Part shown: positions 26,377-34,203 of the stretch, piece after piece
Layout: each line of letters begins with the position of its first letter
Numbering within the stretch: position 1 is the first letter of the stretch
DNA from: JAXMDC01 sp046349035
GTDB taxonomy: Bacteria > Pseudomonadota > Alphaproteobacteria > Rhizobiales > Kaistiaceae
Assembly: GCA_046349035.1 (NCBI GenBank)
Contig: JAXMDC010000003.1
Coordinates: 372,001 to 436,000, forward strand
DNA length: 64,000 nucleotides
Direction: 5' to 3'
Translations under genes and position numbers: made by a program
The notes under the pieces: model-generated
What the model saw: the letters and a program-made list of their open reading frames with translations, nothing else
Told to the model about the DNA's origin: nothing
Databases searched by the model: none

Positions 26377-26681
26377 CGGTAGACCTCGCACTGGGTTGTG
26401 CCTTCCAGCGAAGTCGCCACTTGGTTGATCCAATTGACGGCGCTGAACTGGCAGGCGGCGGTCGAGGGGCCGCGCTGCAGGGTGACGATCACCTGGGGAT
26501 TGGCAGCGCTGGCATTCAGGGCGGGAAGCGCCTCGATCGGCGCGAAGAGGACGTTCTTGATCTCGTAACCCTCAACGAGAAGCTGGCGGAGGCTCGGTTT
26601 GGGGGTTTGGGCCATGACGGGATCGACGGCAATCAAGCCGAAGCCGGCGACCAGGGCGATCGTGTGATCCCGTATGGGCAT
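26373..26681 (-). CDS. small secreted protein of unknown function
   Basis: This 102-residue protein has a signal peptide (hydrophobic residues about 8-22, likely cleaved after VMA before QTPKPS). The mature ~78 residues hold two cysteines, in STAACQF and TTQCEVYR, which could form a disulfide in the periplasm. I do not recognise the family with confidence. The stop overlaps the cyclo-ligase stop in a shared CTAG. Confidence 0.7.
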   Translation of the reverse strand: MPIRDHTIALVAGFGLIAVDPVMAQTPKPSLRQLLVEGYEIKNVLFAPIEALPALNASAANPQVIVTLQRGPSTAACQFSAVNWINQVATSLEGTTQCEVYR

Positions 26682-26829
26682 GGCGCTCTCCCGAAAAAAA
26701 GTCTCACCCGCCGCGCCGGCCGAGTTTAGCCTTCCTACGGCAAGACTGAAAAGGATTAGCGATTGTCAGGGCGGGGGGCGCGCATTACCTGTTCAACGCA
26801 CCGCAGCACTTGAGCGAGACCTGGAAGCG

Positions 26830-27309
26830 ATGAGTTCGGCACCGGCCCTCCGCCTGGTCGCCCTCGACGAGGAGGACCTCGCCGTGATTTCCGCCTTGGC
26901 GCAGGACGCCGTCCTCAAGGTCGGCGACCTGGTGTGGCGCCCCGGGGAACAGCGCTTCCTGGTGGCGATGAACCGCTTCGCCTGGGAAACGGCAGCGGAC
27001 GGACCCAGCCCGCAGCGCTATTGCCGGCGGCGCTCGGTGCTGCATTTCGACCGGGTGACGGCGGTTCGCTCGACGCAGATCGACCTCGCCGCCACCGACC
27101 AGGCGCTTTCTCTCCTGGCGCTCGCCTTCGAGCCGACCGACGCGCCGGGCGGCACTATCCGCCTCTATTTTGCCGGCGGCGCGGCGATCCGTTTGACGGT
27201 CGAGTGCGTCGAGGCGCAGATGGCCGATCTCGGCGCCGAATGGACGACGAAGTCTGTCCCGGTTCACGATCTGTCCGACAGCGGCGACGGCAAACCGGCG
27301 ACGAGCTGA
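26830..27309 (+). CDS. DUF2948 family protein
   Basis: This 159-residue protein matches the family found just before hisD in alphaproteobacteria, with LRLVALDEEDLAVISALAQDA at the start and LRLYFAGGAAIRL-type core strands (here IRLYFAGGAAIRLTVECVEA). The ATG at 26830 was chosen because conserved sequence begins directly after it, although the reading frame stays open upstream. It lies 25 bases before hisD. Its function is unknown. Confidence 0.85.
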   Translation: MSSAPALRLVALDEEDLAVISALAQDAVLKVGDLVWRPGEQRFLVAMNRFAWETAADGPSPQRYCRRRSVLHFDRVTAVRSTQIDLAATDQALSLLALAFEPTDAPGGTIRLYFAGGAAIRLTVECVEAQMADLGAEWTTKSVPVHDLSDSGDGKPATS

Positions 27310-27334
27310 GATTGGGGCGGGGGTAACGCAGACC

Positions 27335-28633
27335 ATGGCCATGCGACTCGATCGGCGGGCGGCCGACTTCGAAGAGCGCTTTCGCGCTCTTCTCGCCGCC
27401 AAGCGGGAAACCGCCGAGGACATCGACGCCGCCGCCAAGGCGATCGTCGACGACGTGCGACAGCGCGGCGACGAAGCGTTGATCGAACTGACTGCGCGCT
27501 TCGACCGGCTGCAGCTGACACCGGGGACGATCCGCGTCAGCCAGAGCGACATCGACGCCGCCGAGCGCTCGGTCGACGACGACGCGCGGCAGGCGCTCAC
27601 CTTCGCCCGCGACCGGATCGAGGCGTTCCACCGACGGCAGCTGCCGACCGACGACTGGTCGCGCGACGCCGCCGGGGTCGAACTCGGCTGGCGCTGGACG
27701 CCGGTCGCCGCGGCCGGCCTCTACGTCCCCGGCGGCACGGCGGCGTATCCGAGCAGCGTGCTGATGAACGCCATTCCCGCGCGGGTCGCCGGGGTCGAGC
27801 GGCTCGCCATGACCGTCCCGGCGCCGGACGGCAAGCTCAACCCGCTGGTGATCACCGCGGCTGTCATCGCCGGGGTCGACGAGATCTACCGCGTCGGCGG
27901 GGCGCAGGCGATCGCGGCGCTGGCCTACGGCACGCGCAGCATCGCGCCGGTGACCAAGATCGTCGGTCCCGGCAACGCCTATGTCGCCGCCGCCAAGCGC
28001 CGCGTCTTCGGCACGGTCGGCATCGACATGATCGCCGGCCCCTCCGAAGTGGTGGTGGTCGCCGGGCGGGCCAACGACCCCAACTGGATCGCCGCCGACC
28101 TGATGGCGCAGGCCGAGCACGACGCGGCGGCACAGTCGATCCTCATCACCGACTCCGACGCCTTCGCCAGCGCCGTCGAAGCGGCGGTGGCGGCGCTGCT
28201 GGAGACGCTGCCGCGGCGCGACATCGCCGCCGCCAGCTGGCGCGACCACGGTGCGATCATCGTGGTGAAGAAGCTGGTCGAGGCGGTGCCGCTGATCGAC
28301 CGCCTGGCGCCGGAGCATTTGGAACTCGCCGTCGACGACCCGGAGGCCCTGGTCGCCGAGATCCGCAACGCCGGGGCGGTGTTCCTCGGCCGGCATACGC
28401 CGGAAGCGATCGGCGACTATGTCGGCGGGCCGAACCACGTGCTGCCGACGGCGCGTTCCTCGCGCTTCGCCTCGGGCCTGTCGGTCACCGATTTCATGAA
28501 GCGGACGACGCTCCTCAAATGCGACGCCCAGGCGCTGGCGGCGCTGGGGCCGCCGGCGGCGACCCTCGCCCGGGCCGAAGGGCTCGACGCCCATGCCAAA
28601 TCGGTAACTGTTCGGATTCCCCCGCCGGGCTAG
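27335..28633 (+). CDS. hisD: histidinol dehydrogenase
   Basis: This 432-residue zinc enzyme catalyses the last two steps of histidine synthesis, histidinol to histidine. Recognisable segments are YVPGGTAAYPSSVLMNAIPA, GGAQAIAALAYGT, DMIAGPSEVVVVA, QAEHDAAAQS and GPNHVLPT, which include zinc and active-site residues. It is separate from the hisBHAFE operon 27 kb away. Genes for DUF2948, UPF0262 and a small phosphatase surround it, a conserved alphaproteobacterial set. Confidence 0.97.
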   Translation: MAMRLDRRAADFEERFRALLAAKRETAEDIDAAAKAIVDDVRQRGDEALIELTARFDRLQLTPGTIRVSQSDIDAAERSVDDDARQALTFARDRIEAFHRRQLPTDDWSRDAAGVELGWRWTPVAAAGLYVPGGTAAYPSSVLMNAIPARVAGVERLAMTVPAPDGKLNPLVITAAVIAGVDEIYRVGGAQAIAALAYGTRSIAPVTKIVGPGNAYVAAAKRRVFGTVGIDMIAGPSEVVVVAGRANDPNWIAADLMAQAEHDAAAQSILITDSDAFASAVEAAVAALLETLPRRDIAAASWRDHGAIIVVKKLVEAVPLIDRLAPEHLELAVDDPEALVAEIRNAGAVFLGRHTPEAIGDYVGGPNHVLPTARSSRFASGLSVTDFMKRTTLLKCDAQALAALGPPAATLARAEGLDAHAKSVTVRIPPPG

Positions 28634-28702
28634 ATTGCCGGCGCGGCAGACCCCTCGCCGCCCGGGGAACGCGCCCCGGAGCCACCCCCGCGGCAAAGCG
28701 CC

Positions 28703-29191
28703 ATGGAACAAGGCAAGGCAGAGATAACGGGCAAGCTGGTGGCGGTCACGCTCGACGAAGCGTCGATCGTGCGCACCACGCCCGATATCGAGCACGAGCG
28801 GGCGGTGGCGATCTACGATCTGATCGAGGACAACCGCTTCCAGCCGGCCGGCCACGCCGGAGCGCTCTACCGCCTGCATCTCGGCCTGGTCGACCGCCGC
28901 CTGGTGCTGCGGATCAGCGACGATGCCGGCGGCGAGGTGGTCACGCATATTCTCTCGCTGACGCCGCTGAGCCGCGTGGTGAAGGACTACTTCATCGTCT
29001 GCGACAGCTACTACGCGGCGATCAAGAACGCCGCGCCGAGCCGCATCGAGGCGATCGACCAGGGCCGGCGGGCACTGCACAACGAGGGCTCGACGCTCCT
29101 CAAGGAGCGGCTCGAAGGCAAGATCGACGTCGATTTCGATACAGCGCGGCGCCTGTTCACACTGGTCTGCGCCCTCCACTGGCGGAACTGA
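28703..29191 (+). CDS. UPF0262 family protein
   Basis: This 162-residue protein matches UPF0262, known almost only from alphaproteobacteria and nearly always next to hisD. Typical segments are RTTPDIEHERAVAIYDL, HILSLTPLSRVVKDYF and YYAAIKNAAPSRIEAID. The function is unknown. The TGA stop overlaps the probable CTG start of the next gene. Confidence 0.92.
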   Translation: MEQGKAEITGKLVAVTLDEASIVRTTPDIEHERAVAIYDLIEDNRFQPAGHAGALYRLHLGLVDRRLVLRISDDAGGEVVTHILSLTPLSRVVKDYFIVCDSYYAAIKNAAPSRIEAIDQGRRALHNEGSTLLKERLEGKIDVDFDTARRLFTLVCALHWRN

Positions 29192-29640
29192 CCATCAGCA
29201 CCGACCGCCCCTCCTCGGTGCTGTTCGCCTGCGGCTTCAACACCGTTCGCTCGCCGATGGCGGCCGGCATCGCCAAGCTGCTGTTCCCGCAGCGGCTCTA
29301 TGTCGAATCCGCCGGCGTCAGGCGCGGCGAGGCCGACCCGTTCATGGCCGAGGTGATGGAGGAGATCGGCGTCGATCTCGCCAAGCACCGCGCCCACACC
29401 TTCGAGGACCTCGAGGACAGCTTCTTCGACGTGATCGTCTCGCTGTCGCCGGAGGCGCACCACCGGGCGCTGGAATTCACCCGCACCTCGGCGGTCGAGG
29501 TCGAGTATTGGCCGACCTTCGACGCGACGGCGACACAGGGCAGCCGCGAGCAGATCCTCGACGCCTACCGCATGGTGCGCGATCAATTGCGCGAGCGCAT
29601 CCGCCGCCGCTTCGGTTGGGCGCCGCCGCCGAGCGGCTGA
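29188..29640 (+). CDS. low-molecular-weight protein tyrosine phosphatase-like protein
   Basis: The protein has the phosphatase P-loop C-x5-R-S (CGFNTVRSP) near the N-terminus and the general LMW-PTP/arsenate reductase fold. No ATG or TTG is available before the P-loop: the choices are CTG 29188, overlapping the UPF0262 stop as CTGA, or GTG 29218, which cuts the first beta strand short. I used CTG 29188 (150 residues). In relatives infA often follows this gene; here a foreign TIR gene lies next on the other strand. Confidence 0.75.
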   Translation: MTISTDRPSSVLFACGFNTVRSPMAAGIAKLLFPQRLYVESAGVRRGEADPFMAEVMEEIGVDLAKHRAHTFEDLEDSFFDVIVSLSPEAHHRALEFTRTSAVEVEYWPTFDATATQGSREQILDAYRMVRDQLRERIRRRFGWAPPPSG

Positions 29641-29711
29641 GGCGGCATTAGGGGCAGCCTGCGGTCGGTGGCGGCACCGCAACGACTTTCACTCCACCCC
29701 GTGGAGATTTC

Positions 29712-30401
29712 CTACCTCGCGCTCAACAGCTCTTCAGCCACCGCTTTGACGCCTTGCGCCACGCTTGCGAATCCCTCATCGCTGCTCATCCATGAAGTAA
29801 TTGGCTTCGCGTCTTTCGGGAGAGCTTGGATTGAAGCAAAGGGAGCGTGCCCCCAAATGCAGGGGCGGTATATGACGGGGATTAGTCTGGCACCCCCCGT
29901 CTGATGGCGTTCAATCGCCCTCTCCATCTCTATTCCGTAACAATATTCAGAATTGATAAAATCTATACTAATCAGCAATAGTATTATATCTGCACGCTCA
30001 AGCTCTTCTGAAATTCGGTTCCCCCAGTCCTCCCCCGCTAATATCTGCGCGTCGTTCCAGGTTTCAATCAACTTCATTCTTGTTAGCGGCCTCAGATGTT
30101 TCAGGAGGCCGTCCTTACCAAGCTCATCAACACGGCTATACGAGACAAAGACCTTCAAGGCGGGGAGGTCTGGTTGATTCCTCAAGCCCACCATCCCTCC
30201 TCGCCCTCGGCCAAAGATTAGAAGCTGCTCTCTCATGAGCTGCTCCCTAATTCTATAGTATTTATCCTCGTCCCAGCGAAGTTCATCGCGAACGGCTTGG
30301 TTCGAAACTAGCTGTTGTCCGCCTTCCGAAAGTTCCGTGAGCTTGTCGATTAGCAGCTCTTTGTCAGTCCGCCGACGACGCGGTCGCGCAGCTCTAGCCA
30401 T
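29712..30401 (-). CDS. winged-helix and TIR domain fusion protein
   Basis: This 229-residue protein has a basic N-terminus (RRRR), a winged-helix-like DNA-binding domain at about 13-75 (ending in a GRGRGGMVGL wing) and a TIR domain at about 82-205. The TIR part starts with KVFVSYSR, has ILAGEDWGNRISEEL, and carries Glu158 in SEYCYGIE, where the catalytic glutamate of NAD-cleaving TIRs lies. A GGGAGGGC site precedes the ATG. The gene is much richer in A and T than all neighbours, pointing to horizontal transfer. Phage defence is possible, but no partner gene is present. Confidence 0.8.
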   Translation of the reverse strand: MARAARPRRRRTDKELLIDKLTELSEGGQQLVSNQAVRDELRWDEDKYYRIREQLMREQLLIFGRGRGGMVGLRNQPDLPALKVFVSYSRVDELGKDGLLKHLRPLTRMKLIETWNDAQILAGEDWGNRISEELERADIILLLISIDFINSEYCYGIEMERAIERHQTGGARLIPVIYRPCIWGHAPFASIQALPKDAKPITSWMSSDEGFASVAQGVKAVAEELLSAR

Positions 30402-30549
30402 TGTGCCCTCCCAATCGATGGAAACAACAGAACCATTCTGGATGCGCTCGGAAATGCCACGCCGCCCCTGGCAGAAGATTGCCGGCCATGGTTTGGTGAC
30501 TTAGTCGCATTCTGATCGACCGTAAAACCATAGACGCGAGTAGGCCCCA

Positions 30550-31398
30550 TCAGTCCCTTAGCAGCTCGTTGACCGAAGTCTTCGAGCGGGTCTTCTCGTC
30601 GACCTTCTTGACGATCACCGCGCAATAGAGCGCGGGGCCGGGGGAGCCGTCCTTCAGGGGCTTGGCCGGCTGGGTGCCGGAGACCACCACCGAATAGGGC
30701 GGCACGCGGCCCATGTGCACCTCGCCGGTCTCGCGGTCGATGATCTTGGTCGAGGCGCCGAGATAGACGCCCATCGACAGCACCGAGCCCTCGCCGACGA
30801 TCACCCCCTCGGCGACTTCGGCTCTTGCGCCGATGAAGCAATTGTCCTCGATGATGACCGGGCCGGCCTGCAGCGGCTCAAGCACTCCGCCGATGCCGGC
30901 GCCGCCGGAGATGTGACAGTTCTTGCCGATCTGCGCGCAGGAGCCGACCGTCGCCCAGGTGTCGACCATCGTCCCGGCATCGACATAGGCGCCGAAGTTC
31001 AAGAAGCACGGCAGCAGCACGGCGCCCGGCGCAACGTAAGCCGAGTAGCGGACGACGCAGCCGGGGACGGCGCGAAAGCCGCCCTTCTCGAAATCGGCGG
31101 CGGTCCAGCCGTCGAACTTCGAGGGCACCTTGTCCCACCATACCGCCTTGCCCGGCCCGCCGGGAATGACCGTCGAGGGGGTCAGGCGGAAATAGAGCAG
31201 CACCGCCTTCTTCAGCCACTGATTGACCGTCCAGGCGCCGTTCTTCTTCTCGGCGACGCGGACCGCGCCCTTGTCGAGAAGCTCCAGCGCCGTCGTCACC
31301 GCGGCGTGGATCTTCGGATCGGCGTCGCGGCCGATGCTGTCGCGCCGCTCGTAAGCGGCGTCGATGATGGCGGCAAGCTCAGCCGGATTGGCGCTCAT
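30550..31398 (-). CDS. dapD: 2,3,4,5-tetrahydropyridine-2,6-dicarboxylate N-succinyltransferase
   Basis: This 282-residue enzyme succinylates tetrahydrodipicolinate in the lysine/diaminopimelate pathway. The C-terminal half is a left-handed beta helix of hexapeptide repeats (VRYSAYVAPGAVLLP, then GAYVDAGTMVDTWATVGSCAQIG). The ATG at 31398 follows GGGGAAAG. Length is normal. It begins 53 bases after the HAD gene stop and is probably transcribed with engB, argB and that gene. Confidence 0.96.
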   Translation of the reverse strand: MSANPAELAAIIDAAYERRDSIGRDADPKIHAAVTTALELLDKGAVRVAEKKNGAWTVNQWLKKAVLLYFRLTPSTVIPGGPGKAVWWDKVPSKFDGWTAADFEKGGFRAVPGCVVRYSAYVAPGAVLLPCFLNFGAYVDAGTMVDTWATVGSCAQIGKNCHISGGAGIGGVLEPLQAGPVIIEDNCFIGARAEVAEGVIVGEGSVLSMGVYLGASTKIIDRETGEVHMGRVPPYSVVVSGTQPAKPLKDGSPGPALYCAVIVKKVDEKTRSKTSVNELLRD

Positions 31399-31450
31399 TC
31401 TTTCCCCAAAGGTCGTGGTCGGGCCGTTGTTTCCCGCCGGCGCGCGTCTG

Positions 31451-32191
31451 TCAACGCGGCGGCGGCGCCCGGAGCGCGGCCGAGACGCCGCGCAGGAACT
31501 GCGGGAGATCGTCGGTGACGAAGTCGAACTCGGCGCTTTCGGCGGCGAAGACCGGCGCGGTGTGGCTCGGCACGACCAGCGTGGTTGCCATGCCGAGCTG
31601 GCGCGGCACCAGGAGATTGCGGGTGAGGTCGTCGAAGATCGCGGTCTTGGTCGCCGCAATGCGGGTGCGCTTCAAGAGGCGGCGATAGGTCTCCGGGCTC
31701 GGCTTCGGCAGGTAACCGGCCCAGGCGATGTCGAAGATGTCGTGGAACGACTCGCCGACGCCGAGCGCGGCGGCCACCGTCTCGGCGTGCTTCATCGGCC
31801 CGTTGGTGAGGATGAAGCGCTTCCCCGGCAGGGCGGCGATCGCCGCCGCCAGCGCCGGGTCGGGCTGCAGCGAGGAATGGTCGATGTCGTGGACATAGGC
31901 GAGGAACTCGTCCGGCTCGATCCGATGCTCGGCGACGAGGCCGGCGAGGGTGGCGCCGTAGCGGTCGTAGAAATCCTCGCGCAGCAGCTCGGCCCGCTCC
32001 GGAGTGACGCCGAGCCGCCGGGCGATGTAGTCGCGCATGCGGACTTCGACCTGCGGCAGGACGGCGTTGGCGGCGTGATAGAGCGTGTTGTCGAGGTCGA
32101 AGACCCAGGCGCGAATGTTGCCGAAGCGGCCGAGGGTCGGCCTTTCCTGGCCGTTTGCCGCGCCAGTCTCCGCCGCCCCAGCGGGGGTCAT
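31451..32191 (-). CDS. HAD-superfamily pyrimidine 5'-nucleotidase-type hydrolase
   Basis: This 246-residue HAD protein has motif I WVFDLDNTLYHA with the nucleophile Asp, motif II LTNGP, and motif IV FDDLTRNL. This pattern is that of the SDT1/pyrimidine 5'-nucleotidase group. The ATG overlaps the argB stop (ATGA), a linkage common in alphaproteobacteria. Substrate is inferred from family only. Confidence 0.9.
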   Translation of the reverse strand: MTPAGAAETGAANGQERPTLGRFGNIRAWVFDLDNTLYHAANAVLPQVEVRMRDYIARRLGVTPERAELLREDFYDRYGATLAGLVAEHRIEPDEFLAYVHDIDHSSLQPDPALAAAIAALPGKRFILTNGPMKHAETVAAALGVGESFHDIFDIAWAGYLPKPSPETYRRLLKRTRIAATKTAIFDDLTRNLLVPRQLGMATTLVVPSHTAPVFAAESAEFDFVTDDLPQFLRGVSAALRAPPPR

Positions 32192-33102
32192 GGGCGGATG
32201 AGCGTGCCCGCTCCGAGGTCGGTGAAAAGCTCCAGAAGGACGCAATGGGGTGTCTTGCCGTCGAGGATAACCACCCCCTCAACGCCGCGCCCCAGCGCTT
32301 CGATGCATGTCTCGACTTTCGGGATCATGCCGCCGGAGATGGTGCCGTCGGCGATCAGGGCGCGGGCCTCGGCGACGGTCAGTTCCTTGATCAGCCGCTT
32401 CTGCCGGTCGAGGACGCCGGGAACGTCGGTGAGGAAAAGGAGGCGGGTCGCGCCGAGGGCGCCGGCAATGGCACCGGCGAAGGTGTCGGCGTTGATGTTG
32501 TAGGTGGCGCCGCCCCCGCCGGGAGCGACCGGAGCGATGACCGGGATGAGGTCGGCCTTCAGCACCATGTCGATCACCGCGCGGTCGACCCGCTTCGGCT
32601 CGCCGACGAAGCCGAGATCGATCACCTTCTCGATGCTCGATCCGGGATCGGCCTTGGTGCGGGTCAGCCGTTCGGCGAAGACCATGTTGCCGTCCTTGCC
32701 GCAAAGGCCGACCGCCTTGCCGCCCTCGGCGTTGATGGTCATGACGATCTCTTTGTTGATGGCACCGGCGAGCACCATCTCGACCACCTCGATGGTCTTT
32801 TCGTCGGTGACGCGCAGGCCATCGCGGAACTCGCTCTTGATGGCGAGACGGTCGAGCATGCGGCCGATCTGCGGGCCACCGCCATGGACGACGACCGGGA
32901 AGACGCCGGAGGTGTGCAGCAGCGTGATGTCGCGGGCAAAGGCGCGGCTGAGGTCGGCGTCGCCCATGGCGGCGCCGCCGTACTTCACCACGACGATCTT
33001 CTCGTCGTAGCGCAGCATATAGGGCAGCGCGGTCGAGATGAGGCGCGCGATATCGGCCGCTTCCTCGGCGCTCCCCGGCCCCTCGCCTGCCTTGCCTTCC
33101 AT
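32188..33102 (-). CDS. argB: acetylglutamate kinase
   Basis: This 304-residue amino-acid kinase phosphorylates N-acetylglutamate in arginine synthesis. It has VVKYGGAAMGD at the phosphate-binding start, VVHGGGPQIG for substrate binding and NINADTFAGAIAGAL near the C-terminus. The sequence between TDVPGVLD and GMIPKVE is typical of ArgB. It lies downstream of engB across a 227-base gap that contains a long palindrome. Confidence 0.97.
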   Translation of the reverse strand: MEGKAGEGPGSAEEAADIARLISTALPYMLRYDEKIVVVKYGGAAMGDADLSRAFARDITLLHTSGVFPVVVHGGGPQIGRMLDRLAIKSEFRDGLRVTDEKTIEVVEMVLAGAINKEIVMTINAEGGKAVGLCGKDGNMVFAERLTRTKADPGSSIEKVIDLGFVGEPKRVDRAVIDMVLKADLIPVIAPVAPGGGGATYNINADTFAGAIAGALGATRLLFLTDVPGVLDRQKRLIKELTVAEARALIADGTISGGMIPKVETCIEALGRGVEGVVILDGKTPHCVLLELFTDLGAGTLIRP

Positions 33103-33261
33103 GCCCTGCTCCTCGGCCCCCTGAATTCCCGCCCCGTGAAAAGGCCGCTTCTATAGCGGCTTTGGCCGTCGCTCACAAAGGCCGCAGCGGGACGCGGCGG
33201 GGCTCGGCCTGCCCGGCCGTCGCGGCCGGCCCGCGGTAACCATTGGCCCGGCGCGCCCTCC

Positions 33262-33320
33262 CTGCCCAGCTGCCCAGTTGCCCAAAAACCCTAGGTTTTG
33301 GGCAACTGGGCAGTGGGCAG
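33262..33320. repeat. long near-perfect palindrome between engB and argB
   Basis: The arms 33270-33290 and 33294-33313 pair almost perfectly with one bulged A and a tiny CTA-type loop. After one or two unpaired bases an outer arm (33262-33268 with 33314-33320) continues the stem. The repeated core is TGCCCAGTTGCCCA. As RNA it would form a very stable hairpin in the engB-argB leader, but it has no following T-run, so a simple terminator is unlikely. Confidence 0.75.
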
Positions 33321-33329
33321 GGCGCGAGA

Positions 33330-34067
33330 TCAGTGGGCTTCTGTGAAAACCGGGATATCCGGGTCGCCGGGCGCGGCGATGGCGGCGATCTCGGCGCGCA
33401 GTTCGGCAATGCCGGCGCCGGTCTCGGACGAGGTGGCGATGATCACCGGGTGGGCGGCCGGGCGCTTCTTCAGCGCCGCGGCGACGGCGGCGGTGGTCTC
33501 GACGAGTTCGCCGGCCTTCAGCTTGTCGGCCTTGGTCAGCACCGCCTGGTAGGACACCGCCGCCTTGTCGAGGAGGTCGAGCACGGTCCCGTCCTTGGCC
33601 ATCACGCCGTGCCGGGCGTCGATCAGGAGATAGACGCGGCGAAGGTTCGGCCGGGCGCGGAGATAGGCGAACACCAGCTCGGTCCAGCGGGCGGCCTTGG
33701 CCTTGGCGGCGGCGGCATAGCCGTAGCCCGGCATGTCGACCAGGAAGAAGTCGCCGTCGGCGGCGAAGTAGTTGAGCTCCTGGGTGCGGCCGGGGGTGTT
33801 GGAGGTGCGGGCCAGGCCGTGCCGGCCGACCAGGGCATTGATCAGCGAGGACTTGCCGACATTGGAGCGGCCGGCGAAGGCGACCTCGAGCCCGGCGACC
33901 GGCGGCAGGCGGTCGAGGCTCGGCACGCCGCGCACGAACTCCCACGGGCGGGCGAAGAAGCGGCGGCCCTTCTCGAGGAACGCGGCATGGCGGGCAGCGG
34001 CGTCCTCAGTTGCGCCGTGGGGGGCGTCATTGGGGGTGCCGGCGGGGGGTTTGGGCGAGGCGGACAT
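33330..34067 (-). CDS. engB: ribosome biogenesis GTP-binding protein EngB/YsxC
   Basis: This 245-residue GTPase is needed for 50S ribosome assembly. It has G1 GRSNVGKSSL, the T of RTSNTPGRTQ, G3 DMPGYG and G4 TKAD. The first ~40 residues are a Pro/Ala-rich extension before the domain. The start is the ATG at 34067, since upstream sequence has no homology. The order engB-argB-HAD-dapD is on one strand. Confidence 0.95.
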   Translation of the reverse strand: MSASPKPPAGTPNDAPHGATEDAAARHAAFLEKGRRFFARPWEFVRGVPSLDRLPPVAGLEVAFAGRSNVGKSSLINALVGRHGLARTSNTPGRTQELNYFAADGDFFLVDMPGYGYAAAAKAKAARWTELVFAYLRARPNLRRVYLLIDARHGVMAKDGTVLDLLDKAAVSYQAVLTKADKLKAGELVETTAAVAAALKKRPAAHPVIIATSSETGAGIAELRAEIAAIAAPGDPDIPVFTEAH

Positions 34068-34154
34068 GGCCGCCTCCCATAGCGGTTTGCCGCCGGGGCG
34101 CCTAGCCGCGCGCCAGTTTGGTCGATCGGCGTCGGGCCTCAAGTTTTTTTGGCG

Positions 34155-34203
34155 GAGCACGATCTTCTCCGAAAAGTGGAAGCCACTTTTCGGGATCGTG
34201 CTC
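34155..34203. repeat. interspersed palindromic repeat (rhizobial RIME/REP-like)
   Basis: The 49 bases begin with GAGCACGATC and end with GATCGTGCTC, enclosing inner arms CCGAAAAGTGG and CCACTTTTCGG. The pattern closely resembles the dispersed palindromes common in Rhizobiales genomes, with a CCGAAAAGTGG core. It ends against the stop codon of the methyltransferase gene on the minus strand. As RNA it would make a strong hairpin after that gene and before engB. Confidence 0.85.

Noticed and set aside
27155..29179. 674-codon minus-strand open frame across hisD and UPF0262
   Set aside because: The translation shows no domain and mirrors two conserved genes; it is a shadow.
30402..30549. A tRNA-like or attachment site next to the TIR gene
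   Set aside because: Short stretches resemble a T-arm weakly, but no cloverleaf or repeated end was found.
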